DNA from: CAVZTX01 sp963778375
Lineage (GTDB): Bacteria > Chloroflexota > Ktedonobacteria > Ktedonobacterales > Ktedonobacteraceae
Direction: 5' to 3'
Assembly: GCA_963778375.1 (NCBI GenBank)
Contig: CAVZTX010000027.1
Span: forward strand, 248,001-312,000
Length of the DNA: 64,000 nt
In this document: positions 17,059-25,741 of the stretch, piece after piece
Position numbering within the stretch: position 1 is the stretch's first letter
Layout: each line of letters opens with the position of its first letter
Translations under genes and position numbers: made by a program
Notes under the pieces: model-generated
Database searches by the model: none
Told to the model about the DNA's origin: nothing
Seen by the model: only the letters and a program-made list of their open reading frames with translations

Positions 17059-18431
17059 ATGAATAAGCAGCAACTTTCTTCAATAACAGCACAATCTCCG
17101 CCTATGCCCCCTTCCTGGCGTACCGAACCAGAAATCAACGCCGAGCGCCAAAAATCCTTATCGAGCGACTCGCCATCATCCCTGACATTCAACGGGGCAT
17201 CTATCCTTTCAAGGATGTGAAGCTGAGCCGGGCTGACATCGAATGGATGCTGACAAATCATGAAGGTGGACGTGGGCCGGTCGATTGGAACGATCTACAG
17301 CAAAGGAGTCGTATAGGATTGGACCTGCGTGGCGCTGACTTGCAACGGGTAGACCTGCGTAACTTGCCGTTAGCGCGCATGCGCAGCGGGCTGGGTCGGG
17401 AGGAGTGGAATCTCACGACACTTGAGCAGCGCTCAATGGCGGGAGTGCATTTGCAAGGAGCGGACCTTAGCCAGGCACATTTGGAGGGGGCTGTCTTGCA
17501 GGGGGCGCACCTGGATGGTGCTACGTTGAGAGGTACGTACCTCGAAGAGGCTAATCTGTTTCGGGCATATCTGAAAGATGCGTACCTGCGCGGGGCACGT
17601 CTGGAGAACGCTAGATTGAGATTCACGCGTATGGAAGGGGCCTATCTGCCCGAGGCACACGTGCAGGGAGCCGACCTGCGCAATGCCTTTTTCGATAACG
17701 GGACTAACCTGGAAAGAATTACTTTGCGTGATGAGAAGTATGGGTGTGCGTTGCTCGCAGATGTCCAATGGAGTAGCGTCAATCTCTCGGTTGTGAACTG
17801 GCAGCACATCAGAATTCTGGGGGATGAAACCAAGGCACGCCGGAGGGAGAGAAGCACACCGCCGAAGACAGCGCAAGACAAAAGCAGGTTGCTAGAAGAT
17901 TACCACGAAGCAGTGCGGGCGTATCGTCAACTGGCTAATGCTCTGCGGGCGCAGGGGATGAACGAGGAGTCTGTTCATTTCGCCTATCGCGCACAGAAGT
18001 TGCAGCGAAAGGTGCTCTGGCGGCAAGTAGTATGGGGCAAAGCGGTGGCAGACTCAATCCAGGCGAAACAAGAGCCTGGACTGTGGGAACGGATACGGGA
18101 GTTGCGTTGGAGAATGCTAAAATTTGGAGCTTATATCTTCTCGTGGTTCCTCGATGTGCTGGCAGGCCATGGTTATAAGCCGGTGCGAAGCCTCGCTATC
18201 TATCTCCTTATGATCACGAGCTTCACCGTCTGCTACCTTGCGCTTGGACGCCTCCCACTTCGAGAAGCCTTGATCTTCAGCGTCACTGCATTTCACGGAC
18301 GCGGCTTCTTCCCAGGCCCTTTTATGCTCAGCGATCCCGTCACGGCACTTGCTGCTCTGGAAGCGGTCGTGGGCCTCTTCATCGAAATCAGCTTCATTGC
18401 CACATTTACTCAGCGATTTTTTGGAAGGTGA
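17059..18431 (+). pseudogene. pentapeptide-repeat protein with channel-like C-terminus, frameshifted near 17154
   Basis: The long frame (17217-18431, 404 aa from a GTG) starts inside a conserved region. Upstream, ATG 17059 (AGGTGG ten bases before it) opens a frame reading PPSWRTEPEINAERQK up to about 17154. Inserting one T in CAAAAATCC gives QKFLIERLAIIPDIQRGIYPF and joins the two frames, so one base is missing. The protein has DIEWMLTNHEGGRGPVDW, then about 25 pentapeptide repeats. A helical region (YHEAVRAYRQLANALRAQ) and two C-terminal membrane helices flanking a re-entrant-like loop (SVTAFHGRGFFPGP) follow, laid out like a two-helix ion channel but without TVGYG. It sits between csx3 and cas6, 17 bases before cas6, and may be a membrane effector of the system (inference). 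Confidence 0.7.
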
Positions 18432-18447
18432 AAGGATATATTTTCTT

Positions 18448-19407
18448 ATGAACACAGCATACTCTGTCACTGCTCCCTCCAGACTCTATGCCCTGCTGCT
18501 CAAACTGCGGCCACTGCAACGCGGCACATTGATGGCCTTCTCGGGCGAACTGGTGCATGGCGCGTTCCTGCACTGGTTAAAGCATGCCGCACCAGATGTG
18601 GCGACATGGCTACACGATGGCAACAAGCCTCGACTCTTCACCTGCTCCAGTCTCCAGTTCCCCATACCGGTGCAGCGCATGCTCGAGGCGGAGCGCACGA
18701 ATGTGCATATGCCACTGGACCCTGAAAAGACCTACACGGTGCGTATCACCTTGTTGCTTGGCGAACTCCTTCCGCTCTTTCACAACGCCCTCATGCGTTT
18801 CAACACGAAAGAGACGGCAGCTAAAAATCAACCCTTTATACAGATCGGCAAACAGCTTTTCACGCTCGAAGAGGTGATCTCAGACAACGATGATGCTTCG
18901 GGTTGGATGGGTTTCACTTCATTTGCCGAACTCGTAGAGGCGATGAAGGCAAAGAAGTTGGGTGGTGTTGAGCCTCTGAAACTTGAATTCGCTTCGCTTA
19001 CCACGTTCAATCGAGGGAGCGTGAAGAATAGCACGTACGGCAACTATTATGCTCGTCTACCCTTTCCCCAATATGTCTTTCCTTTTCTGGCGAAACGCTG
19101 GCAAGAGTTGGCTCCTCCTGAGCTGGTGAGTATTGTGCAGAAAGAGCGCGTCGAAGCATATGCGCTGAATGAAGGTATTATTATTAACGATTACGACCTC
19201 AAACCACACGAGGTAAAATTTACCAATCACTGGCAGGAGGGGTTCATTGGAACATGCAAGTATCTTCTGCGCGGGCCTGACGATCCAACGACAGATGAAG
19301 CTCCATTAACGATACGTCAGCAACTACTGTTGTTGGCTCAGCTTGCGTTCTATACTGGTGTTGGGTACAAGACAGCTATGGGGATGGGGAGAGCACGACC
19401 TGTTTAG
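18448..19407 (+). CDS. cas6: Cas6 CRISPR RNA endoribonuclease
   Basis: This 319-residue protein processes the CRISPR transcript by cutting within the repeat. The N-terminal half has GELVHGAFLHWLKHAAP, with histidines that may include the catalytic one. Mid-protein LPFPQYVFPFLAKRW and C-terminal GFIGTCKYLL and GVGYKTAMGMGRARPV are the Cas6 signature, the last being the glycine-rich loop. The start is ATG 18448, which has AAAGGA about eleven bases before it; an upstream CTG in the same frame would overlap the preceding gene by 83 bases. It is the only repeat-processing enzyme in the window. Confidence 0.9.
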   Translation: MNTAYSVTAPSRLYALLLKLRPLQRGTLMAFSGELVHGAFLHWLKHAAPDVATWLHDGNKPRLFTCSSLQFPIPVQRMLEAERTNVHMPLDPEKTYTVRITLLLGELLPLFHNALMRFNTKETAAKNQPFIQIGKQLFTLEEVISDNDDASGWMGFTSFAELVEAMKAKKLGGVEPLKLEFASLTTFNRGSVKNSTYGNYYARLPFPQYVFPFLAKRWQELAPPELVSIVQKERVEAYALNEGIIINDYDLKPHEVKFTNHWQEGFIGTCKYLLRGPDDPTTDEAPLTIRQQLLLLAQLAFYTGVGYKTAMGMGRARPV

Positions 19408-19424
19408 GTTGCGAAGGCACCATC

Positions 19425-19940
19425 TCACCTGTCATCAGGAATATACGGGATCAATCCCTTCTCAAACGCCTCTTCCTGAATGTAGCGGGGCATATGGCGG
19501 ACATCGACGATTAGACCGTTGACTTGAACCATCCAGATAATGGGGTTGGTGTCGACTCTTGAGGGGAGCGTCCAATCGGGGTCCATTTGATACATGCCAA
19601 ACATATCTCGGATTTCCTTGGATTTCGCCTGCATCGTACTCGTACTGATACCGAAGTGGCTCGCTAGCTCACGGGCAGGGACATAGGGTTTCTGTGATGA
19701 GTCGCCGAGAAAGTTCACAATGCCTATCGCATGAATGATCGCACATGCCCAGGTGTTGACCTTGCCCTGGAGCAGCGGTGATAGACGTTTCCGGCAGAGC
19801 GATGCTGTCAACTGACGGCAGATTTCCTTGTACTCGTCATTCAAATAGGCATCACTGTAAGCATCCGTGATTTGTGTGATTTCGTCGAAACGCGCCTGCA
19901 TTTCTTTGGGAACGTTCTGCGATGTACTGCGTTTGGCCAT
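19425..19940 (-). CDS. DUF6398-type protein
   Basis: This 171-residue protein has FDEITQITDAYSDAYLNDEY and RKRLSPLLQGKVNTWACAII, the pattern I associate with DUF6398. A helix-turn-helix-like section (PARELASHFGISTSTMQAKS) suggests possible nucleic acid binding. The function is not established. It converges on cas6 with an 17-base gap, which marks the right border of the CRISPR cluster. Confidence 0.65.
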   Translation of the reverse strand: MAKRSTSQNVPKEMQARFDEITQITDAYSDAYLNDEYKEICRQLTASLCRKRLSPLLQGKVNTWACAIIHAIGIVNFLGDSSQKPYVPARELASHFGISTSTMQAKSKEIRDMFGMYQMDPDWTLPSRVDTNPIIWMVQVNGLIVDVRHMPRYIQEEAFEKGLIPYIPDDR

Positions 19941-20116
19941 AGCTAGTTTCCTCTTGAACAGTAGTTGTAGCGCATCAGTGCTAGAAAAGATAAGATGTCT
20001 ACATGCGCTAACTTTCAGGAGCAGTATAGCATCTTTTAAGAGCAGAATATAGACCTGGCGCGTGAGCTAGACATTGGGAGATAGGATTTCCCATGAGCCG
20101 ATTGGAAAGTCACGGG

Positions 20117-20188
20117 CTGTCATCCTGAGCGAAGCGAAGGATCTGGTTCGCCATGCCTAGAGATCCTTCGCTTCGCTCAGGATGACAG
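20117..20188. repeat. hairpin repeat, MITE/REP-like (copy 1)
   Basis: The two 28-base arms (20117-20144 and 20161-20188) are perfect inverted repeats with the core TGAGCGAAGCGAAGGATCT, separated by a 16-base loop. A second two-armed copy is at 57784-57854 and a one-armed, diverged copy at 22537-22563. The rest of the 19941-20271 gap shows no gene. Confidence 0.8.
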
Positions 20189-20271
20189 AGCCATGACCTC
20201 TAGACACACTATCGTACAATACAACTAAGCATAGGTATTAGTACCGAATACAAGGTTTCCGAGGTGCGTAG

Positions 20272-20958
20272 ATGAAACCGGTCAATGAAACAGAACAATT
20301 TGGTGTTTCAACAGAACTTACTACATCTGCCTATCATAAGGCTGGTATGCGTCCAAGATGGTTAGCTATCGTTGCAGTACTAGCTATTGGTATCATCTAT
20401 GCCTTCTTGCCATCGAAGCTAAGAGTCATTGAACCCAACTGGCTGCTCCTGGTAATTGAAGCGGTGCTGCTGCTCCCCCTCATACTAATCAATCGAAGAC
20501 TTAGTCATCACACGATACGCATGTTTACCATAATATTGCTAGGAATAATCACTCTCGCCCTGGCAGCGGGAGTTATCCTGCTGGTTACCACACTTACGAA
20601 AGATACACAGGGGACGGTCCTCCTACGCTCCGCTGCGCTCCTGTGGGTTTTCAACGTCCTGGTATTTGCATTATGGTATTTTGAAATTGACGGTGACGGC
20701 CCATATCAACGCCATCTAGCAAAGCATAAAGCCGCTGACTTCATGTTCCCGCAGCAGGCAGATGGCAACACAACCGGCTGGGTGCCACTTTTTGTCGATT
20801 ATCTCTTCCTGGCCTTTACCGGCGCCACGGCTCTGAGTCCGGCTGATACTTTCCCACTCACACGCAGAGCGAAAGGACTCATGGTGTTAGAGGCGATACT
20901 CTCAATGGCGATCATCGTGTTGCTGGCTGCGCGAGCGGTCAACATCCTGACATCGTAA
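20272..20958 (+). CDS. multi-pass membrane protein of unknown function
   Basis: This 228-residue protein has about five to six hydrophobic helices (WLAIVAVLAIGIIYAFL, LLLVIEAVLLLPLILI, MFTIILLGIITLALAAGVIL and others). A conserved-looking C-terminal stretch DYLFLAFTGATALSPADTFP lies between the last helices. It resembles the DUF1345-type membrane proteins found in actinobacteria and Chloroflexota, but I cannot assign a substrate. It is a stand-alone gene, followed by a hairpin terminator and the insertion sequence. Confidence 0.7.
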   Translation: MKPVNETEQFGVSTELTTSAYHKAGMRPRWLAIVAVLAIGIIYAFLPSKLRVIEPNWLLLVIEAVLLLPLILINRRLSHHTIRMFTIILLGIITLALAAGVILLVTTLTKDTQGTVLLRSAALLWVFNVLVFALWYFEIDGDGPYQRHLAKHKAADFMFPQQADGNTTGWVPLFVDYLFLAFTGATALSPADTFPLTRRAKGLMVLEAILSMAIIVLLAARAVNILTS

Positions 20959-20961
20959 ATA

Positions 20962-20992
20962 TGAAAAATGCGCAAATGCGCCCCATTTTTCA
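20962..20992 (+). terminator. likely terminator of the membrane protein gene
   Basis: The segment TGAAAAATGCGC pairs with GCGC and ATTTTTCA across an AAAT loop, with three unpaired C residues. It lies just after the stop at 20958 and the right arm ends in a T run. Confidence 0.45.
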
Positions 20993-21075
20993 CGAAGAAA
21001 TCAAAGACCATCCCCTGTTCTGATAAAAGATCGTATCTTTTTGGGCTGTTAGCTCATAGATCAGTAAATTTATCT

Positions 21076-22404
21076 CAGGGCTTCTCAAAAGTCGAGGTCA
21101 AGAAGCCAACAACCAAGCGAGGGCCTCACGCGGATGAGCCGAGAAGCGGCGCAGTTGGCTGGCCACGTTGGAGACGTGGTGCAAATCCATCAAGGAAAGC
21201 ACGACGGTGTTGAGAACCGCCAACATTTCAGCTACCGGATCCAGACGCACGCAACAGCGATCCTCTCCCAAGGTGGCATCGCGACGCCAGTGGAGTCGAT
21301 TCTCCACGGCCCAATGCGCCCGGTTCAAGCCGAGAAGGCGTTCGGCAGAACAATGCTGTCGGGACAGAGTCGTCCAGCCATAGACCACTTCCACGCTGTG
21401 TTTCTCTTTGCAAGTGCGTTCGCGTTGCACCCGAAAGACTTGTCCCACCTCACCCCACTCGCGGTAGAGAAACTCATTGAGATCGGGACTGGTTAGGATG
21501 TGACGACGCTCCAGACGTCCATGACCTTTCTCGATCTGTTCAAAAGAGTGCCACGTGCTGCGGTCGGCTTGTGGATCTTCAAAAAAGAGTTCTAGATCAG
21601 CCCGTGTGGCCGGGGTATTGTCTTTCACGATGAGGATCACGTCCCCTCCAGCCCGCTTGACTAGACGCCCAAACTCGTGGTAGCTCTGAGCTGCATCCGT
21701 CGTCAGAATGCGCCCCTTGCACAACACTTCAGTGAGCAAGGGTTTGAGGGCACTGACTTCGTTGCACTTCTCGCCAATGGGACACTGCTCTAAGACAATG
21801 CCTGTTTGCACTTCATAGACATGCAGCAGATGCTGTTGCGGATTCTCCCCGCCATACATCTGCTTCCCCGTACCTTTGAGGGCTTTGCCATCGATCGCCA
21901 GATGCGAACTGGGCTGGGCTGCTCCTGTCTCTCTTCCTTCGGCAGACCGCTTTTCTTTCGCTTGTCGCACAAACCAAGCTGCCAAGTCGGCATTGACCTG
22001 CTGACTGTCCAGATGAGCAAGGGCATACCTATAGGTATTGGCACAAGGCATCCGTTTCCATGGCAAGGGCAGAACCTCGCGCAGCAATGCTTCCTGATGC
22101 TCAACCCATTCGCTGGCCCCCAGCAGGCTCTTCATGCCCGCTAGTTTCGCCAGCACCAGCAGCAGCAACAAGGCTGCCAGCTCATACCGCTTTCCACGGG
22201 CTGCCCGCCCATCCACCAACTGGTGGCAAACGGCATACAACGATTGCAAGTGCTGCTGTCCTTGATCCTGGCTTTCCTTGACTTCGGGTAGCAGTGTAGT
22301 ATAGTCCATAACGAGTCTCTCCTTCATGAAGTTGCTTCTGATAACTTTCATTCTACTGGATTGACTCGTCTTTTTCATCCACACCGGACTTTTGAGAAGC
22401 CCTG
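21076..22404 (-). mobile_element. ISAs1-family insertion sequence
   Basis: The 1,329-base element has perfect 18-base inverted ends (CAGGGCTTCTCAAAAGTC at 21076-21093 and its complement at 22387-22404). AAATTTAT flanks both sides (21066-21073 and 22405-22412); two extra bases, CT, separate it from the left end, so the target duplication is 8 bases, or 10 with one mismatch. It carries one transposase gene. It inserted to the right of the CRISPR cluster and interrupts no visible gene. Confidence 0.88.
21098..22309 (-). CDS. ISAs1 family transposase
   Basis: This 403-residue transposase catalyses cut-and-paste movement of the surrounding element. Motifs: DGRAARGKRYELAALLLLL near the N-terminus, HLAIDGKALKGTGKQ with the first catalytic Asp, GRILTTDAAQSYHEF with the second, and a C-terminal RAHWAVENRLHWRRDATLGE with the Glu. 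The reading frame is intact. ATG 22309 is chosen because AAGGAG lies nine bases upstream; the frame is open for 25 more codons but those would run into the terminal repeat. Confidence 0.92.
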   Translation of the reverse strand: MDYTTLLPEVKESQDQGQQHLQSLYAVCHQLVDGRAARGKRYELAALLLLLVLAKLAGMKSLLGASEWVEHQEALLREVLPLPWKRMPCANTYRYALAHLDSQQVNADLAAWFVRQAKEKRSAEGRETGAAQPSSHLAIDGKALKGTGKQMYGGENPQQHLLHVYEVQTGIVLEQCPIGEKCNEVSALKPLLTEVLCKGRILTTDAAQSYHEFGRLVKRAGGDVILIVKDNTPATRADLELFFEDPQADRSTWHSFEQIEKGHGRLERRHILTSPDLNEFLYREWGEVGQVFRVQRERTCKEKHSVEVVYGWTTLSRQHCSAERLLGLNRAHWAVENRLHWRRDATLGEDRCCVRLDPVAEMLAVLNTVVLSLMDLHHVSNVASQLRRFSAHPREALAWLLAS

Positions 22405-22511
22405 AAATTTATGTGCAAAACTCTAGACTAGCGTCTCGAAAATGGGTACAATAGCATCTATATACATGTGCATTTCATACATACGAAGTTTGACATCCCA
22501 GGAACAGGATT

Positions 22512-22610
22512 GGCTTTGACGGCATTGATCATCGCGAGATCCTTCACTCCGTTCAGGATGACAACCAGGCCTAGAAATAGCGTTGGCATTGACGGCAACA
22601 ATCATCGCAG
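22512..22610. repeat. short imperfect direct repeats and one-armed hairpin remnant
   Basis: Two similar segments of about 28 bases (22512-22539 and 22583-22610) share TTGACGGCA followed by ATCATCGC. Between them lies agatccttcactccgttcag (from 22537), a diverged single arm of the dispersed hairpin family seen at 20117 and 57784. This is upstream of the GAF regulator and probably a scar of that repeat. Confidence 0.5.
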
Positions 22611-22632
22611 AGCAGGTCAGGAAGGAGTCGGC

Positions 22633-24642
22633 ATGTCTTCCAAAACGGTCTCGTCCAAAGTGAGTACGAGCAATCAAATTCCGTTAGCAATCGGCGACTC
22701 AACAGAGCAACCACTAGAAGAACTCCTTAACGAAAATGCGGCATTGCGAACAGCACTCGAAGCTCGCACCCAAGAGAACGTCCTGCTCAACGAGGTGATC
22801 TCGACCGTCGGCTCGACACTCAAGCTCGATGAAGTGCTGCACCACCTGGTGGATACCGTTGCCCGCGCCACCTCCTGTCATGCCGCCTTTATCTATCTCT
22901 ATGAAAAAGAAAAAGAGCGCCTCATCCTCGCAAGTGCCAGTGAACAGTACCAGCACCAGGTCGGCAATATTAGCATGGCTTTAGGTGAGGGCATCAGCGG
23001 CTGGGTCGCTATGCATCTCGCGCCCGTTATCCTTAAAGATGAGGCGATGAATGACCCGCGCTTCCGCTACTTTCCTGAACTCGAAGAAGAGAAGTTTCAA
23101 TCAGTGATGACGGTGCCGATCCTTGCTAAGGACCGGCATCTCATTGGTATAATTACCATGCATGCCGTGGCCCCCTATGAATTTACCGAGCAGCATCAAA
23201 CCTTTGTCAGCAACACTGCCGCCCTGGTAGCAGGAGCGATTGAGAATGCGCAACTCTATGAAAACACGCAGCGCAAACTCAACATTCTGACAACGCTCTC
23301 AGTTTTAAGTCAGACAATCAGCTCTGGCCTCTATCTCGATGAGATGCTGCGTTCGCTGGCTACGCTCACGGTACAGATTATGGAGGCGGACCTGTGCGTG
23401 ATTATGCTGCTGGATCAGTCGAAAGGGCATTTGACGGTTCGAGCGTCTTCGCCCCATTTCAATGACCGAGTGTTAAACTTCCAATCCATCGATGTAGATC
23501 GCAATGTGTGGGAGAAGTTGCGAGAATTAGGTGAAGCTTCCCAGCATGCTAACAGTGTACGTGAACAGTTGCCTGAAATGAATGCTCACTCGCTAGAACG
23601 TCTCAATCCACTCAAAGACTCACATTATAAGACCTTGCTCTCTGTCCCACTCATTTCCGGTAGCGAACATTTGGGCCTGATCAACTGCTACTTCAGCAAA
23701 ACGCATCGTTATACTTCCGAGGATTCGACGTTACTTGGCACTATCGCCAATCAGGTAGCGCTGGCGATCAAAAATAGTCATCTGGTTGATATGCTGGCAC
23801 AAAAGAATCTCGTCAAAGGCTTCTTCGATGACCTGATGAATAGCACTTACGATTTGGAAGATTCGCTACGTCAACGCGCAAACTTTCTTGGCTGTGACCT
23901 ATCCCGGCCCCATGCCGTCGCTATGATCGAAATCTCGCATATGGATGAAGTTGCCGATGAAGGCAGACGCCAACAGGAAATACCTATGCCGAACGATGAT
24001 GATCGCCTTGCAGCGCACAAACGCATCAGTAACCAGATTCGACGGCGCATCCAGGATAGCTATCCAGGTTCATTAGTGTATGAACACGAGAATCTGCTGA
24101 CCTGCATCATCTGCCTCAGCAAAGATCCATCAGGCGGGCGGCTGAAAACGTGGCTGCACGACCTCTCACGGCAGGTGCGCACTGAGCATCATGTAGACCT
24201 GGCGATCAGTATCGGCAATTCCTGCCACAGCATTGCCGACTACCGGCGCGGGTTTGCGGAGGCTCGTGAAGCCCTGCAAATGGGACAAGAGCTGAATCAA
24301 GATGGTGGGATCACTCACTTCAACGATCTAGGAGTCTATCGCTACCTCTACAAGATCGCACACATGGATGATCTGCGCGACATCTACCAGGATCAAGTTG
24401 CACGCATTGCTAACTACGATCAACGCAAAGGCACCGATCTGCTCACGACATTAGAAACGTACCTCGAGTGTGCAGGCAATCTCACTAAAACCTCCAGTCG
24501 CCTCTTCGTGCATCGCAACACCCTGATCCAGCGCCTGGAGCGCCTGCAATCCCTCTGCGACATCGATTTACAGGAACGCAGTAATTGGTTGACCTTGCAG
24601 GTGGCTATTAAGGTGTATAAGTTGCGGGCGAATGAGGGGTAA
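22633..24642 (+). CDS. GAF-GAF-PucR family transcriptional regulator
   Basis: The protein has 669 residues. A short coiled region (LLNENAALRTALEARTQENV) precedes a first GAF domain (about 60-215, LGEGISGWVAMHLAPVILKD) and a second (about 230-400, TLLSVPLISGSEHLGLINCY). The C-terminus is a PucR-type activator domain with the GGDEF-like middle section and a terminal HTH (LLTTLETYLECAGNLTKTSS, then LFVHRNTLIQRLERL). Such proteins sense small ligands through GAF and activate transcription. ATG 22633 is chosen over upstream in-frame codons because AAGGAG is five bases before it. No obvious target operon is adjacent. Confidence 0.85.
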   Translation: MSSKTVSSKVSTSNQIPLAIGDSTEQPLEELLNENAALRTALEARTQENVLLNEVISTVGSTLKLDEVLHHLVDTVARATSCHAAFIYLYEKEKERLILASASEQYQHQVGNISMALGEGISGWVAMHLAPVILKDEAMNDPRFRYFPELEEEKFQSVMTVPILAKDRHLIGIITMHAVAPYEFTEQHQTFVSNTAALVAGAIENAQLYENTQRKLNILTTLSVLSQTISSGLYLDEMLRSLATLTVQIMEADLCVIMLLDQSKGHLTVRASSPHFNDRVLNFQSIDVDRNVWEKLRELGEASQHANSVREQLPEMNAHSLERLNPLKDSHYKTLLSVPLISGSEHLGLINCYFSKTHRYTSEDSTLLGTIANQVALAIKNSHLVDMLAQKNLVKGFFDDLMNSTYDLEDSLRQRANFLGCDLSRPHAVAMIEISHMDEVADEGRRQQEIPMPNDDDRLAAHKRISNQIRRRIQDSYPGSLVYEHENLLTCIICLSKDPSGGRLKTWLHDLSRQVRTEHHVDLAISIGNSCHSIADYRRGFAEAREALQMGQELNQDGGITHFNDLGVYRYLYKIAHMDDLRDIYQDQVARIANYDQRKGTDLLTTLETYLECAGNLTKTSSRLFVHRNTLIQRLERLQSLCDIDLQERSNWLTLQVAIKVYKLRANEG

Positions 24643-24801
24643 AAATAGCCACCCCCCCGCCACGGCAACCGCAAGGAATTCCCCCTACCATAACGAATCG
24701 GCCTCAAAGCAGAACCAGAGTCTTTCCTCATTCGACAAAATGTAAGGAAAAATGATACTATTTCCCTACCGATATGGGAACAGCATCCAAATGGAGCTCG
24801 T

Positions 24802-25050
24802 ATGAAAGAATTCATTTCCACTATCAACAGCAGAGGACAAGTGACCATTCCCAGTGAGGTTCGCAAGTATCTCGGCATCAAAACCAATGACAAGATTGCC
24901 TTTGTGATTGAATCAGAGGGAACAGTACGGTTAAGAGTTCCTCGCTATCCAAATATTGCTTCACTTCGTGGTGCGGCTGGTACACTGAAGGAACCGTTAT
25001 CCTGGCAACAAATGCAAGAAATCGCTCAAGAGGATAGACTAGATAAGTAA
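24802..25050 (+). CDS. AbrB/SpoVT-type DNA-binding protein
   Basis: This 82-residue protein has an N-terminal swapped-hairpin AbrB fold (STINSRGQVTIPSEVRKYLG), the DNA-binding half of many antitoxins. The C-terminal tail (SLRGAAGTLKEPLSWQQMQE) resembles the toxin-binding tail of VapB-like antitoxins. No PIN toxin follows; the next gene is on the opposite strand five bases away. It is either an orphan antitoxin or a stand-alone regulator. Confidence 0.8.
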   Translation: MKEFISTINSRGQVTIPSEVRKYLGIKTNDKIAFVIESEGTVRLRVPRYPNIASLRGAAGTLKEPLSWQQMQEIAQEDRLDK

Positions 25051-25054
25051 ACCT

Positions 25055-25741
25055 CTACTCGTCACCACAACTGCACGTCTCCCCCGTCCTTGCCTCGTGC
25101 AGCGCTTCTCTCCCCTCTCGCACAATGAAATAGACCAAGGCTAGAGCAGCCAGAGGATCGGCCCACCATAGACCGAAGAATTTATTGAGGAGAAGACCTG
25201 TCAGCAGCGTAAAAGACATGTAGGCGCAGGTAACGCTACATGCGGCATCGGCTTTAAGTGCGGCGCTTCCAATGCGTTTAGCCACACGCAGCTTGCCTTG
25301 CCAGAGCAGCGGCATAATGATTGCAGCAGCTATTGCCAGCCCAATTCCCCACCAGGAGGCTTCGGGGCGGCTCTGCGTAATAATCGCGAAAGCGCTATCA
25401 CCTACAATGTAGATAGCAAGTCCAAACAGGCTTAAGGCTGTTATCCAGGAAGCTCGGCGCTCCGCTCGCTCAACTCGTTCGTGCGTACTCCCCCGCTGTT
25501 CAACCCACAACCGCCACAACAAGATACTCCCAGCGACGAGTTCAATGATGCTATCTATGCCAAAACCTTCGAGGGAGACGCTGCGCGTTGCGAAGCCTGC
25601 AATGATAGCAATACTTGCCTCGATAACCATCCAGATTAGGGAGATCAGCTCGATCTCTATCCCCAGGCGTAGCTGCCTGACACGGCTCTGAATTGGAAAA
25701 TGCTCTGTATCCTTTAAGGTTCTGGCTGGCTGCGCCATCAC
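25055..25741 (-). CDS. cation diffusion facilitator-like transporter
   Basis: This 228-residue membrane protein has five to six helices. A metal-site-like GFGIDSIIELVAGSILLWRL lies in helix 2 and ALKADAACSVTCAYMSF in helix 5, which are CDF-type positions for Asp/His ligands. The C-terminus ends TCSCGDE, a possible metal-binding tail. The cytoplasmic C-terminal domain of typical CDF proteins is missing. It overlaps the upstream (degraded) CDF gene by four bases and follows an ArsR regulator, so export of a heavy metal is likely. Confidence 0.75.
   Translation of the reverse strand: MMAQPARTLKDTEHFPIQSRVRQLRLGIEIELISLIWMVIEASIAIIAGFATRSVSLEGFGIDSIIELVAGSILLWRLWVEQRGSTHERVERAERRASWITALSLFGLAIYIVGDSAFAIITQSRPEASWWGIGLAIAAAIIMPLLWQGKLRVAKRIGSAALKADAACSVTCAYMSFTLLTGLLLNKFFGLWWADPLAALALVYFIVREGREALHEARTGETCSCGDE

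Noticed and set aside
17217..18431. GTG 17217 as the true start of the pentapeptide-channel gene
   Set aside because: The conserved-looking sequence continues upstream in two frames joined by one missing base, and GTG 17217 has no ribosome binding site.
18349..18447. Extended N-terminus for Cas6
   Set aside because: It would overlap the end of the preceding gene by 83 bases; ATG 18448 has a suitable ribosome site and gives a normal Cas6 start.
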